Notes under the pieces: model-generated
Seen by the model: the letters and a program-made list of their open reading frames with translations, nothing else
The model's database searches: none
Told to the model about the DNA's origin: nothing
Position numbers and translations under genes: made by a program
NCBI RefSeq assembly: GCF_010723305.1
Contig: NZ_BLKW01000004.1
Coordinates: forward strand, 682,001 to 746,000
Direction of reading: 5' to 3'
Source of the DNA: Mycobacterium botniense
GTDB taxonomy: Bacteria; Actinomycetota; Actinomycetes; Mycobacteriales; Mycobacteriaceae
DNA: 64,000 nt
In this document: piece by piece, positions 47,019 to 58,600 of the stretch
Layout of the letters: each line of letters opens with the position of its first letter
Numbering within the stretch: position 1 is the stretch's first letter

Positions 47019-50000
47019 GTGGTGTCCGCCGCTGTCGATCGGCAGACCATCCGCGCGCAGGTGGCCGAATTACTGGGCGTCGGCGCAGACGCCGTTGATC
47101 CCTGTGCCAACCTGATCGGTCAGGGCTTGGACTCGATCCGGATGATGGCGTTGGCGGGACGCTGGCGGCGCGACGGTTTGGCGATCGACTTCGCCACGCT
47201 GGCCGCGACGCCGACGATCGAGGCGTGGTCGACGCTGTTGTCGTCGTCGCCGCGGGTGGCGGTTGCTCCGGCCGCCTCAGTCACCACGGATGAGGGCGAT
47301 GCCGAGCACGCATTCCCGCTCGCGCCCATGCAGCACGCCCTGTGGGTGGGCCGACAAGACAACCAGCGGTTAGGGGGAGTTGCCGGTCACCTTTACGTCG
47401 AGTTCGACGGCGGCCCGATCGATCCCGAACGACTGCGCTCGGCGGCCAGCCGGCTTGCAGCCCGTCACCCCATGCTCCGGGTGCGGTTTTTGCCCGACGG
47501 CACCCAGCGCATCGATCCGCCCAGGCCGTTCGCTGTCACTGTCCACGACTTTCGCACGCTCGAGGCGGCGGCCGTCGACCAGCAGCTGGCGGTCATCCGG
47601 GAAACCAAATCGCAGCAACAACTTGACGGCCAAGTACTGGAGCTCACGGTGTCGATGCTGCCCGGCGAGCGATCGAGGCTGCACGTTGACCTGGACATGC
47701 AGGCGGCTGATGCGATGAGCTACCGCACGCTGATGGCTGATCTGGCGGCGCTGTACCGCGGCCGGCAGTTGCCGGATTTGGGTTACACCTACCGGGAATA
47801 CCGGCTGGCCCTGGAGCGGCAGGAATCGGCGCCGCAACCTGCCCGTGACGCTGACCGGGCGTGGTGGGCGCAGCGCATCCCGCACATGCCGGATCCGCCA
47901 CCGCTGCCGCTGGCGCCCCCGGGTGACGCAGGCGAAACACGCATAAGCACCCGGCGCTGGCACTGGCTGGACCCGCAGACCTGCGGTGCACTGTTTGCCA
48001 ACGCCCGATGCCGGGGTATCACGCCGGCGATGGCGCTGGCCGGGTCATTCGCTCACACGCTGGCCCGCTGGTCGGGTACGCCGCGGTTTTTGCTGAACGT
48101 CCCGTTATTCGCCCGCCAGCCCCTCCACGCCGATGTGAACCGCGTGGTCGGCGACTTCACCTCGTCGCTGTTGCTTGACATCGATCTCACTCACGCGGCT
48201 ACCGCGGCGGCCCGGGCACGAGCGGTGCAGGACGAGCTGCGCACTGCTGCCACGCATTCGGCATATTCCGGGTTGTCGGTGCTACGCGACCTGAGCCGTC
48301 ACCGCGGCACCCAGGTGCTCGCTTCGGTAGTGTTCACCAGCGCACTCGGGCTGGGTGACCTGTTCTGCACCGAGGTCATCGAACAATTCGGCGCCCCGTC
48401 GTGGATCATTTCCCAGGGCCCCCAGGTGCTGCTGGATGCACAGGTCGCCGAGTTCGACGGGGGTGTGCTGGTGAATTGGGATGTTCGCGACAGGGTGTTC
48501 GCCCCCGGAGTCATTGACGCCATGTTCGCCTTTCACATCGAGGAACTGCGGCAGCTGGCCGGTGACGGCGCCTGGGACACGCCGAGAAGGAGCGCGCTGC
48601 CGCCCTCGCAGCGTGCGGTGCGTGAGGCCTGCAATACCCGCAGTGCCGAGCCCACGGGAGAGGCGCTGCACGACGGCTTTTTTCGCCGCGCGCAGCTCCA
48701 GCCCACTGCACCGGCGCTGTACACGGGCTCCGATGTGCTCAGCTACGCCCAACTCCGTGACCAGGCGCTGGCAGTGGCGGCAGCGTTGCGCGATTTCGGT
48801 GTGCGCCCGGGGGATACGGTCGCGGTGATGGGACCGAAAAACGCCGAACAGATTCCGGCGCTGCTGGGCATTCTTGCCGCCGGCGGCGCTTATCTGCCGG
48901 TCGGTGTCGACCAACCCCCCGACCGCGTGCAGCGCATAGTCGAGGCGGGTGCGGTGCGCGCGGCTGTAGTGTGCGGTGACGGGACGTATTCGCTACCGGT
49001 GCCGGCGCTGACGGTTGGTCAGGCACTACACGCTGATATACAGACGTTGAACGAATATCACCCAGCGGTAACGGATCCCGCAGCTTTGGCGTACGTCTTG
49101 TTTACGTCGGGGTCCACCGGGGAACCTAAAGGGGTCGAGATGACCCACGACAGTGCGATGAACACGGTGGAGTTTCTCACCCGTCAATTCGAAATAGGCG
49201 CTCACGACCGTTGTTTGGCGTTGTCGACTCTGGAGTGTGACATGTCGGTGCTTGACATTTTCGCGACGCTCCGGGCCGGAGGCGGGATAGTTGCGATCGA
49301 CGAGTCACAGCGCCGCGACCCCGACAGCTGGGCGAGGCTTATCGATGCCCACAACGTGACGGTACTGAACTTCCTGCCGGGCTGGCTGGAGATGCTACTC
49401 GAGGTGGGAAGTGGACGCTTGTCGTCGCTGCGGGTGGTGGCCACCGGGGGCGACTGGGTGCGGCCCTCGCTGGCTCACCGCCTGAGGGAGCAAGCACCGA
49501 CGGTACGGTTCGCAGGATTGGGCGGTGCAACGGAAACAGCTGTGCACGCCACGATCTGCGAGACGACGAATCCGCCGGCGCACTGGACGGCGGTGCCCTA
49601 CGGGAAACCGTTCCCGAACATCGCCTGCCGGGTTGTCAGCGAAACGGGTGAGGATTGCCCGGACTGGGTGGTGGGGGAGCTGTGGATATCGGGTCGCGGA
49701 ATTGCTCGAGGCTACCGCGGCCGCCCCGACTTAACCGCTGAACGATTTGTCAAGCACCGCGGCCGGACCTGGTATCGCACCGGCGATTTAGCGCGCTATT
49801 GGCCTGATGGCACACTTGAGTTCATCGGCCGGGCGGATGATCGTGTGAAGATCGGCGGCTACCGCGTCGAACTCGGGGAAGTCGAGGCCATGCTGCACCG
49901 GGTGCCCGGTGTGGTGGCGGCCGTCGCCGCCTCGGTGCCAACGCCCGGCGGTTCTCATGTGCTCGCCGCCGCAGTCCGAGCCGAAGATGTCACACTCAGC

Positions 50001-50468
50001 ACGTCGCGGATAAGGACGAAGCTCACCAACCTGGTTCCCGCACACATGATTCCGGCTCACCTGTTGCTGGTAGATCGCATTCCCTACACCGCGGGAGGAA
50101 AGATCGACCGGCGCGCTGTCACCAGCTGGCTCACGGACGCCGTCGCTGCAACTGCCCGACCGAGCTACCGAGCCCCGTCCACACCGTTGGAGGCCGCTCT
50201 TTCAGCGATCATCGCCGATGTACTGCACGTGGATCTCGTCGGTGCGGACGACGATTTCTTCGCAATTGGCGGCGATTCGGTGCTGGCCACCCAGGCCGTC
50301 GCCCGCATCCGCACGTGGCTGGACGCTCCCGATGCTGTGGTCGCGGACATCTTCGCTACCAGAACAGTCACAGCACTTGCCGCGCTGCTCACTTCCCGTG
50401 AACATCACTCGCGACGGTTGGAGCAGGTCGCCGAGCTGTACTTAGAAATCACCCGGACAAATGCTTAA
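47019..50468 (+). CDS. mbtB: Phenyloxazoline synthase, NRPS without thioesterase domain
   Basis: MbtB condenses salicylate with Ser or Thr and cyclises it to the oxazoline. Of about 1149 aa, the order is aryl carrier (GQGLDSIRMM, Ser near 36), cyclisation domain with DMQAADAMS (DxxxxDxxS, about 225), adenylation domain (YVLFTSGSTGEPKGV, about 692; GKIDRRA) and a carrier domain (IGGDSVLATQ, Ser near 1083). The gene stops there, whereas the M. tuberculosis protein (about 1414 aa) goes on into a thioesterase domain; here that part is a separate gene. GGGAGG at 47006-47011 supports GTG 47019 or 47022. The upstream ATG 46980 is less likely. Confidence 0.94.
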   Translation: MVSAAVDRQTIRAQVAELLGVGADAVDPCANLIGQGLDSIRMMALAGRWRRDGLAIDFATLAATPTIEAWSTLLSSSPRVAVAPAASVTTDEGDAEHAFPLAPMQHALWVGRQDNQRLGGVAGHLYVEFDGGPIDPERLRSAASRLAARHPMLRVRFLPDGTQRIDPPRPFAVTVHDFRTLEAAAVDQQLAVIRETKSQQQLDGQVLELTVSMLPGERSRLHVDLDMQAADAMSYRTLMADLAALYRGRQLPDLGYTYREYRLALERQESAPQPARDADRAWWAQRIPHMPDPPPLPLAPPGDAGETRISTRRWHWLDPQTCGALFANARCRGITPAMALAGSFAHTLARWSGTPRFLLNVPLFARQPLHADVNRVVGDFTSSLLLDIDLTHAATAAARARAVQDELRTAATHSAYSGLSVLRDLSRHRGTQVLASVVFTSALGLGDLFCTEVIEQFGAPSWIISQGPQVLLDAQVAEFDGGVLVNWDVRDRVFAPGVIDAMFAFHIEELRQLAGDGAWDTPRRSALPPSQRAVREACNTRSAEPTGEALHDGFFRRAQLQPTAPALYTGSDVLSYAQLRDQALAVAAALRDFGVRPGDTVAVMGPKNAEQIPALLGILAAGGAYLPVGVDQPPDRVQRIVEAGAVRAAVVCGDGTYSLPVPALTVGQALHADIQTLNEYHPAVTDPAALAYVLFTSGSTGEPKGVEMTHDSAMNTVEFLTRQFEIGAHDRCLALSTLECDMSVLDIFATLRAGGGIVAIDESQRRDPDSWARLIDAHNVTVLNFLPGWLEMLLEVGSGRLSSLRVVATGGDWVRPSLAHRLREQAPTVRFAGLGGATETAVHATICETTNPPAHWTAVPYGKPFPNIACRVVSETGEDCPDWVVGELWISGRGIARGYRGRPDLTAERFVKHRGRTWYRTGDLARYWPDGTLEFIGRADDRVKIGGYRVELGEVEAMLHRVPGVVAAVAASVPTPGGSHVLAAAVRAEDVTLSTSRIRTKLTNLVPAHMIPAHLLLVDRIPYTAGGKIDRRAVTSWLTDAVAATARPSYRAPSTPLEAALSAIIADVLHVDLVGADDDFFAIGGDSVLATQAVARIRTWLDAPDAVVADIFATRTVTALAALLTSREHHSRRLEQVAELYLEITRTNA

Positions 50469-50476
50469 AAGTCGCT

Positions 50477-51268
50477 ATGGCTAGTCGCGAGAAACGTGAT
50501 GACACAAAGCCAGTCGGTAGGCTGGCGGATATGTCGTTTGCGCCCTGGATTAAGTATCTACCGGGGCCACATGAGCGGCGACGCACCGCCGCCACCGTAA
50601 TTTTCCCGCACGCAGGAGCATCCGCGGCTTACTACCGGCCATTTGCCGCAGCCTTGTCGGCCGCGGCAGACACATTTACCGTGCAGTACCCCCAGCGGGC
50701 GGAACGGCTCCACGAACCAGCCCCGCAAACCGTGCACGATCTGGCGCGGGGGCTCTTCGAGGCCGGACCGTGGTCCAGCGCCGCTCCGCTGAGGCTGTTC
50801 GGGCACAGCATGGGTGCAATAGTCGCGTTCGAATTTGCGCGTATCGCGGAGCAAAACAATGTCGCAGTGCAAAAGCTGTGGGTATCGGCCGGCCCGGTCC
50901 CGTCCCACATTGCCGGGCTGCCCGAGTTGCCGACCGGCGACGAGGAGCTGCTTGCGGATCTGGCCGATCTCGGTGGAACCGACCCACGGCTGCTGGCCGA
51001 CCAAGAGTTCGCTGCGTTGCTGACCAACGCAGCACGCTGTGACTACCAAGCGCTCAACCGCTACAGCTGTGACGCCACCGTCCGGATCCGCGCCGATATC
51101 CATGCCGTCGCAGGCCGCCAGGACCACCGGGTTGACGCCGCTTCGCTGCGGCGGTGGGCCAACCACACTGAAGGCCGATTCACGTTGTCGTTCTTCGAAG
51201 GGGGACATTTCTATCTCAACGAGCACGTTGACACCCTCGCCAGCCGGGTTCTCGCCGATGTCTGCTAA
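50477..51268 (+). CDS. Free-standing type II thioesterase of the mycobactin cluster
   Basis: This 263-aa alpha/beta hydrolase has IFPHAGASAAYYRPFAAAL, nucleophile Ser in LFGHSMGAIVAFEFA, Asp in the VAGRQDHRV region and His in EGGHFYLNEH. It corresponds to the C-terminal thioesterase domain of M. tuberculosis MbtB, but lies in its own frame, 8 bp after the mbtB stop. A type II enzyme would clear mis-loaded carrier domains or act on the MbtB product. ATG 50477 is used; ATG 50531 (MSFAPWIKYLPG) is equally plausible. It overlaps mbtC by 11 bases. Confidence 0.9.
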   Translation: MASREKRDDTKPVGRLADMSFAPWIKYLPGPHERRRTAATVIFPHAGASAAYYRPFAAALSAAADTFTVQYPQRAERLHEPAPQTVHDLARGLFEAGPWSSAAPLRLFGHSMGAIVAFEFARIAEQNNVAVQKLWVSAGPVPSHIAGLPELPTGDEELLADLADLGGTDPRLLADQEFAALLTNAARCDYQALNRYSCDATVRIRADIHAVAGRQDHRVDAASLRRWANHTEGRFTLSFFEGGHFYLNEHVDTLASRVLADVC

Positions 51269-52583
51269 CTCGTGTGGCGCCCAAGTCGGTGGCGCTGACC
51301 CGGTTGTCATCATCGGCATGGCCGTCGAGGCCCCCGGCGACGTTGAAACGACCGAAGGCTATTGGGAGCTTTTGGCACAACAACGGGAAGGTTTCAGGCC
51401 GTTTCCCACCGACCGGGGCTGGCCGATTGACAAACTACTGACCGGTTCGCGCCGCGAAGGCTTCAAGCAGATTCACAACTCTGGCGGATTTCTTACCGGA
51501 GCAACGACTTTCGATCCAGAATTTTTCGGGATCTCAGTGCGCGAAGCCATCGCAATGGACCCCCAGCAACGAGTAGCCTTGCGGGTGGCTTGGCGTGCGT
51601 TAGAAAACAGCGGTATCAACCCCGACGATCTCGCAGGGCACGACGTAGGCTGCTACGTCGGTGCCTACGCCACGGGGTACGGCCCGGACATGGCGCAGTT
51701 TTCCCGCCATAGCGGTCACCTGATCACCGGGACGGCGCTGGGGGTGATCTCCGGCCGGATCGCTTATACGCTGGGTTTGGCTGGACCGGCGCTCACCATT
51801 GACTCGTCATGCTCATCTGCGCTGGCCGCGTTTCATGTCGCGGTGCAGTCGGTGCGGTCCGGGGACTGTGATATGGCGCTGGCCGGGGGAGTCTGTGTGA
51901 TGGGTTCGCCCGGTTTCTTCGTCGAATTCTCCAGACAGCACGCCCTGTCCGACGACGGCCGCTGCCGCCCATACAGTGCGCAAGCGAGTGGAACGGTCTG
52001 GGCAGAGGGGGCGGCAATGTTTGTGCTGCAGCGCAAATCAGCGGCAGTGCGCGACCGCCGGCGAATACTCGCCGAAGTACGCGCAAGCGTCGTGAACCAG
52101 GACGGGCGGAGCGCCGGGCTGACCGCACCGTGTGGTGCAGCTCAAATGCGATTGATCGAACGTGCCATTACCCAGGCCCAGATCAGGCCCGAGCAGGTTG
52201 GGATGGTCGAGGGCCACGGCACCGGGACTCGTCTCGGCGATAGCGTCGAATTAAAGGTGCTCTCAAAGACTTACGGGCGAACTGAACCGGGTCGCGGACC
52301 GCTGTTGGGGTCGGTGAAATCGAACTTCGGGCATGCGCAAGCCGCCGCGGGCGCGCTGGGTCTGGCAAAAGTCTTGGTTTCAGCCACGCACGGTGCTGTG
52401 CCGGCCACTTTGCATGCAGCCGAGGCAAGCCACGAAATCGAATGGGAAAAACAAGGCTTGCGTTTAGCACAAGTTCTGACACCTTGGCCCGCGGTGAACG
52501 GCGAGCGGATCGGCGCGGTGTCAGCGTTCGGGATGAGCGGCACCAACGCTCATGTCATCGCGTCCGTCCCGGAGGCCGCGTGA
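51258..52583 (+). CDS. mbtC: Polyketide synthase ketosynthase
   Basis: This 441-aa stand-alone ketosynthase contributes the decarboxylative condensation that forms the beta-hydroxy acid part of mycobactin together with MbtD. The catalytic triad is complete: Cys in DSSCSSALAA (about 184), His in EGHGTGTRLGD (about 318) and His in KSNFGHAQAAAG (about 354). ATG 51258 overlaps the thioesterase gene by 11 bases; a GTG at 51285 is an alternative. Its stop overlaps the mbtD start (TGATG). Confidence 0.94.
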   Translation: MSANSCGAQVGGADPVVIIGMAVEAPGDVETTEGYWELLAQQREGFRPFPTDRGWPIDKLLTGSRREGFKQIHNSGGFLTGATTFDPEFFGISVREAIAMDPQQRVALRVAWRALENSGINPDDLAGHDVGCYVGAYATGYGPDMAQFSRHSGHLITGTALGVISGRIAYTLGLAGPALTIDSSCSSALAAFHVAVQSVRSGDCDMALAGGVCVMGSPGFFVEFSRQHALSDDGRCRPYSAQASGTVWAEGAAMFVLQRKSAAVRDRRRILAEVRASVVNQDGRSAGLTAPCGAAQMRLIERAITQAQIRPEQVGMVEGHGTGTRLGDSVELKVLSKTYGRTEPGRGPLLGSVKSNFGHAQAAAGALGLAKVLVSATHGAVPATLHAAEASHEIEWEKQGLRLAQVLTPWPAVNGERIGAVSAFGMSGTNAHVIASVPEAA

Positions 52584-55500
52584 TGTGCGCCTACGCACTG
52601 CCTGATGGCCGCACGCCGGTGTTGCTCAGCGCACACGAACAAGAACTGATCCGGCACGACGCCGCCGCGATCCTCGATTACTTGCGGCACCGGCCCAGTG
52701 TCGGCGCGGTGGCATCGACGTTAGTGCGCACCCGGCGGGTGCGTCGCCACCGGGCGGTCGTTCGCGCCGCGGACGGCGCTGAACTGGCGGCAGGGCTTCA
52801 GGCATTGGTCGACGGTCACGACCACCCCTTGGTGGCCAAATCGTCAAATCTCACTGCACCCCGGTCGGCATACGTTTTTCCCGGTCAAGGTAACCAGTGG
52901 CCGGCGATGGGCGCCGAAGCCTATCGGCTGCTTCCGGCTTACCGGGCCGAGGCAGACCGGTGCGCTGCGGCGTTCACTGCAGCGGCCCACCCGTCGCCGC
53001 TGCCCTATCTGGTCGAGGGCGGACAGCGGCAGTGGTCGCAACGGGAAATCCAGGCAGCCCAATTCACCCATGCTGTCAGCCTGGCCCAAGTGTGGCGATC
53101 CTGCGGGATCCTGCCTGACATCACGGTGGGGCACAGCTTGGGCGAGGTCGCAGCGGCCTATGTGGCCGGTGCCGTGGCACTGGCGGATGCGGTCGCTGTA
53201 GTGGCTGCTCGCGCCATCGTCGTGGGCGAGTTGCCTGGCCAGTACGGCATGGCGGTGCTGGGCCTGTCCATTGGAGAAGTCGAGCAATTGATTGCTGAAG
53301 CGCCGGGGTGGCTTGAGATCTCGGTAGTCAACGCGGACTCGTCGATCGTCGTGTCCGGTGAGCGTGAGGCCGTCGCGGCAATCGCCAGATGTGTGGAGGA
53401 CCGCGGTGCCTTCGCCCGGTTGATCGATGTCGACTTTCCCGCCCACACTCGCGCTTTGGAATCGCTGCGCGGAAGGTTGTCAGAACTACTTCCCAGAGCC
53501 AGGTTTTCCGATTCACCTGTGGAATTCATCTGCTCGACTCGCGGCGACACCGTTTTTGCCAACACCGATTTCACCGACTACTGGTACGAGAATCTGCGTA
53601 GCCCGGTCCGATTCGACCGGGCCGTAGCCGCCGCCCTACAGCGCGGAGCCAGTGTGTTCATTGAGATGTCGGCGCATCCGTCGTTGCTTTACGCATTGAC
53701 TACTCTGGCTGACGACGCGCTTATCGTCGGCTCCGCACGTCGTGACGAGCCTATATTGGAAGAGATTTCGGCCAGCATCGCCAATGTCGCAGTGGCTGAT
53801 CCGGGCTACCGGTGGGCGGAGGTGGCGGACGCCGCCGGCCACCGGCCGCTGCCGGAATTTCCGAACGCGCCGATGCGGGCGATACGTTTGTGGGCCGCAC
53901 CAGAACCGCTCACCGACGATACGTCCGTTGCACCTCTCACTGTCGCTGTCGAGGAATGGAGCCGGTCCCGTGCGCCGAGCAGGCCCGCCGATAGCTGCGG
54001 GGGTATCGCGATCCTCGGCTGCGAAGGTGCTAACGCGCCTTCGACGGATCTGGTGGTGCAGCCTTCTTTGTCGAGCGTGCTGTCGCGTCGGCTGTCCGAT
54101 GCCGTCGAGGGGTATCCGAAGTGGCGGCTGGTGTCGCCTGCCGAAGCCGATGTTGTCGTGGTAATCGCACCTGCACTGACCTGCCACGACGTGGCCACAG
54201 TCGCCGAAGAGATTATCGCCCGGGCAGGAAATTTCGTTGACTACGCCACGGTTGTCGGTCCGCGCTGTCGCCGCGTCTGGCTGGTGACCGTCGGTGGTGA
54301 GCGTGTTGAACCGGGCGAAACGGTTGTATTGCCGGCGCAGGCGGCACTGGGGGCGATGCACCGCAGCATTGGCTTTGAATTCGCTGAGTCGACGTTTGCC
54401 CGCTTGGATTTACCGGATTGGAAAATTGACGGCGAAGCTGCGCGTCTGTGCATCGACACCTTCGTCGGCGAGACTGCCACCGAAGTAGCGTTGCGCGCCG
54501 GTGGTGCCGGGCTGCACCAGTACGTGCGAACGCTGCGGGAACTCAGCACACCCGCACCGGAGCCATCGCTGGGCGCCGACGAATTGGATAACGTGGTCAT
54601 CACCGGCGGTAACGGAGTGATCGGCCTGCACTATGCCCGGCGCTGCATTGAACTTGGGGCACGCCGAGTTATTTTGTTGAGCCGCAAGGGTGTCGACCGT
54701 GCCGACCTTGACCGGCTGGTAGCCGGCCGGGCTGTGCAGGTGCATGCTCCCGTTTGCGATATCACCGACCCGAATGCGCTGGCCAGGGCCGCTGCCGCGT
54801 ATGCGGGCGATGGTGCTTCTCTACTCGTCCACGCGGCCGGCGTTGGCAGGTTCGGTCCGCATAATCAGCTCACCGATGTGGATCTAGCAGAGGTGTTCGG
54901 CGCCAAGGTAATCGGTCTGGCACGAGTCATCGAATTCTGGCCGCTTCGGCACGATGTGCGAATACTGCTGTGCTCGTCGATTTCCGGGGTCTGGGGTGGA
55001 TACGGGCATTCCGCCTACGCGGCGGCAAACAGGATGCTCGACATCTTCGCGGCGCAGCTGCGAGCCAAAGGACTGGATTGCACGGCCGTGCGATGGGGTC
55101 TGTGGCAGAACTCCGGGATTGCTGGCGCTGACGAGATCAGCCGCATCGAGCGGTCCGGTCTGGTGGCGATGGATGCCCAGGCGGCCATCAACGCCAGCCT
55201 GCAGTACCGCGACGACCCGTTGGTGTTCGCTGCTGACTTTGACCGAGTGCGGGTTTTATTCGAAGGTCAAGGAATCCCATTGCCGTTCACGGGAATGCAG
55301 AAATACGACCAGACCGCGGAAACCGGTGATGCGATCGACGGAACGGTTACCGAAGCCGTTCGCATCGAACTGGCCGCGGTGTTAAGCCTTGGCGATCCCG
55401 ACTCGGTCGACCTGAGTGCGGCGCTGGTGGACCTGGGAGTCGACTCGTTGCTGGCGCTGGATCTGCGCAGGAGGTTGGGGCGTCGCACCGGCCGTTCGGT

Positions 55501-55606
55501 GCCGCTTGCCAGATTGCTCAGCGGAGTCACCGGTGCCCAGCTCATCGAAGCTTTGCAGACAAACGGTGATTCGAACGTGACCGCGGCGCAAGAAGCCAGA
55601 AGATAG
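52583..55606 (+). CDS. mbtD: Polyketide synthase AT-KR-ACP protein
   Basis: This 1007-aa protein completes the split polyketide module begun by MbtC. Its acyltransferase domain has the nucleophile Ser in [11 protein letters not shown] (about 183) and a FPAHTR segment. The ketoreductase domain has [12 protein letters not shown] (about 674) and the active-site region [17 protein letters not shown]. The carrier domain has [12 protein letters not shown] (Ser near 951). No dehydratase or enoylreductase is visible, as expected for a beta-hydroxyacyl product. ATG 52583 overlaps mbtC; a GTG one codon earlier is possible. Length matches the M. tuberculosis protein (about 1000 aa). Confidence 0.94.
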   Translation: MCAYALPDGRTPVLLSAHEQELIRHDAAAILDYLRHRPSVGAVASTLVRTRRVRRHRAVVRAADGAELAAGLQALVDGHDHPLVAKSSNLTAPRSAYVFPGQGNQWPAMGAEAYRLLPAYRAEADRCAAAFTAAAHPSPLPYLVEGGQRQWSQREIQAAQFTHAVSLAQVWRSCGILPDITVGHSLGEVAAAYVAGAVALADAVAVVAARAIVVGELPGQYGMAVLGLSIGEVEQLIAEAPGWLEISVVNADSSIVVSGEREAVAAIARCVEDRGAFARLIDVDFPAHTRALESLRGRLSELLPRARFSDSPVEFICSTRGDTVFANTDFTDYWYENLRSPVRFDRAVAAALQRGASVFIEMSAHPSLLYALTTLADDALIVGSARRDEPILEEISASIANVAVADPGYRWAEVADAAGHRPLPEFPNAPMRAIRLWAAPEPLTDDTSVAPLTVAVEEWSRSRAPSRPADSCGGIAILGCEGANAPSTDLVVQPSLSSVLSRRLSDAVEGYPKWRLVSPAEADVVVVIAPALTCHDVATVAEEIIARAGNFVDYATVVGPRCRRVWLVTVGGERVEPGETVVLPAQAALGAMHRSIGFEFAESTFARLDLPDWKIDGEAARLCIDTFVGETATEVALRAGGAGLHQYVRTLRELSTPAPEPSLGADELDNVVITGGNGVIGLHYARRCIELGARRVILLSRKGVDRADLDRLVAGRAVQVHAPVCDITDPNALARAAAAYAGDGASLLVHAAGVGRFGPHNQLTDVDLAEVFGAKVIGLARVIEFWPLRHDVRILLCSSISGVWGGYGHSAYAAANRMLDIFAAQLRAKGLDCTAVRWGLWQNSGIAGADEISRIERSGLVAMDAQAAINASLQYRDDPLVFAADFDRVRVLFEGQGIPLPFTGMQKYDQTAETGDAIDGTVTEAVRIELAAVLSLGDPDSVDLSAALVDLGVDSLLALDLRRRLGRRTGRSVPLARLLSGVTGAQLIEALQTNGDSNVTAAQEARR

Positions 55607-55671
55607 CGCGCCGGCGAAGCCCAGAACTGCATCGTCGCCCGATTAGAGACCAGAAAGGCTGGAATGAGCTC

Positions 55672-58600
55672 GTGACTGACGCCACCCACACCGGCGCCCG
55701 GCTTGACGACCAGCGGCTGGAGTTGTTGCGTCGCCGAATTGCTGAACGTGGTCTGACCCGGTCGGCGGCATCACCGACCGGCGCGCAACCTGAGCAGTTG
55801 TCCGCCGGCCAGCGCCGGATGTGGTTCCTGCACTCACTCGATCCTGCCAGCGCGCTGCTCAACGTGTGCGTCTCCTACCGCATCACCGGCACCGTCGACA
55901 CCGAACGGTTGCACGCTGCACTCGACGCCGTCGCGATGCGCCATCGCATGCTCCGCACCACGTATCACACCGACCGCGACGGTGACCCCTATCCGGTCAC
56001 CCATCAGCGTCTACGGCCCGCCTGGACCGAGCACGACTTGACCAGTCTGACCGGCCAGGCCCAGCAGCTGCGACTGGAGGTGCTGGCGCAGCGTGAATTT
56101 CGCCGCCCATTCGACTTAACCAAAGACTCGCCGCTGCGGATCGCTGTGGTGCGGCTGGCCGCCGACGAGTTGATGCTGCTGGTGACGGCGCATCACATCG
56201 CATGGGATGACGGATCATGGGCACCGTTCTTCACCGACCTGACCCGTGCCTATGAAGACGCTGACGCCCTCGCTCCCGCGCCGGAAGTAATCCCAACCGG
56301 CGATGCCGTGGATTTCGACGCGGATATGAGCTACTGGCGATCTCTGATGACGGATTTCCCCGAGCCGCTTGAGCTCCCCGGTCCTCACGGTTCGGTGGTG
56401 CCGACCACTTGGCGCTCGCAGCGGGTATCGGCACGCCTGTCCGCACACACCGTCGATCGTGCGGTCGCGTTGGCGCGCGACAGCCGGGCTACCCCATCGA
56501 TGGTGCTGATGGCCGCGTTTGCCGCTCTCGTGCACCGCTACACCCACTCCACCGACTTCCTGGTCGCGGTCCCTGTGCTCAATCGCGGGGCCAGCAACGC
56601 CGAAGATATCGGCTATTTCGGCAACACCGTGGTGATGCGGATGCGCCCGCAGCCCAGACAGACATTTCGGCAATTGGTCATGGAAACCCGCGACACCGCA
56701 GTGGGCGCCATTGCTCACTCCCGGGTCGACTTGGAGTGGCTGGTACGTGAGTCCAACCCCGATCGTCGTCATGGTGCCGAGCGGATGACGCGGGTCGGCT
56801 TCGGTGTACGAGAACCCGATGGCAGGGGTTTCTGCCCCCCTGGCGTGCACTGTGAGCGTGCCGAGCTGCGCGGCCAGTTCAGTCAGTTGCCACTGAGCTT
56901 CATGGTCGAGCTTGCCGGCGGGACTGGCGGTGTCAGCGATAATCCGCAAGGCGGCACTGGCGCACTGGTGGAAGCCGAGTACCTGGTCGAGGTATTGGAC
57001 GGGGGGCTGGCGCAACAGTTACTCGAGCACTACATCGTGTTACTCGATAGTGCGCTGGCCAAGCCGGATACCGCGCTGTGGGAACTGACGCTGATGAGCG
57101 ACGCCGATGCCAACTGGCTGCGGCAGGTATCCGCCGGCGAAAAGTTCGTCACACCCGCAGCTACGCTGCCCGCGTTGGTGACTGAGCGCGCAACACGGAG
57201 CCCTGACGCGGTCGCTGTTGTCTACGAGGGCCGCCATTACAGTTACCGCGAGATCAACGAACAAGCCAACCGCGTGGCACACTGGCTCATCGAGCAGGGC
57301 ATCGGAGCCGAAGACCGGGTTGCGGTGTTGCTGGACAAATCACCCGAACTGGTCACCACAGCGCTGGGTATTCTCAAGGCCGGGGCGGTGTACCTGCCTG
57401 TCGACCCGACCTATCCGCAGGATCGGCGGGAGTTCATCCTCGGCGACGCGGCCGCCGAACTCGTTTTGCGCGAACCGATCACGGGCCTCGAGCGCTACTC
57501 GCCTGCCGACCCGGCTGCTGACGAACTGGTACGGCCACTGCGGCCGGACAACACCGCCTACCTGATTTATACCTCCGGTTCGACCGGTCTGCCCAAGGGT
57601 GTGCCGGTACCGCACGCACCGATCGCCGAGTATTTCGTGTGGTTCGGCAAGGAGTATCAGGTTGACGAGACCGACCGGTTATTGCAGGTGGCGTCGCCCA
57701 GTTTCGACGTGTCCATCGGCGAGATCTTTGGCACCTTGATCTGCGGTGCTCGGCTGGTGATTCCGCGCCCTGACGGGCTGCGCGATATCAGCTATCTGAC
57801 CGATTTATTGCGCCGCGAAGGCATCACCTCGATGCATTTCGTGCCGTCACTGCTCAGTCTTTTCCTGTCGCTGCCCGGCGTCAACCAGTGGCGCACCCTG
57901 CGCCGGGTGCCTATCGGGGGGGAAGCACTGCCCGGCGAGATCGCCGACAAGTTCCACGCCACCTTCGACGCCTTGCTGTACAACTTCTACGGGCCCACCG
58001 AAACGGTGGTCAACGCCACCAGTTACCAGGTCGAAGGCACGCAAGGCACCCGGATTGTGCCAATCGGCAAGCCCAAGATCAACACACAGGTATATCTGCT
58101 CGATGACGCGCTGCAGCCGGTGCCGGTTGGTGTGATCGGTGAAATCTACATCGGCGGAACACACGTCGCACATGGCTATCACCGCCGGCCGGGGCTGACC
58201 GCGGAACGTTTCGTCGCTGATCCGTTCACCCCGGGTGGGCGGCTGTACCGTTCTGGTGACTTGGCCCGCCGCAACGCCGACGGCGACATCGAGTTCGTGG
58301 GCCGCGCCGACGAACAGGTGAAGATCCGCGGGTTCCGTATCGAACTGGGCGAGGTCGCCGCGGCGATCTCGGTTGACCCCAGCGTAGGTCAGGCTGTCGT
58401 CGTCGCCGCCGACTTGCCGCAACTGGGCAAGAGCCTGATCGGCTACGTGACTCCGGCCGACGGGGGTGGTCCCGACACGGTCGACGTCGAGCGCATCCGC
58501 GCTCGGGTCGCCGCAGCGTTGCCCGATTACATGACGCCGGCGGCTTACGTCGTCCTCGACGAGATTCCGATCACTGCGCACGGCAAGATTGACCGCGACG

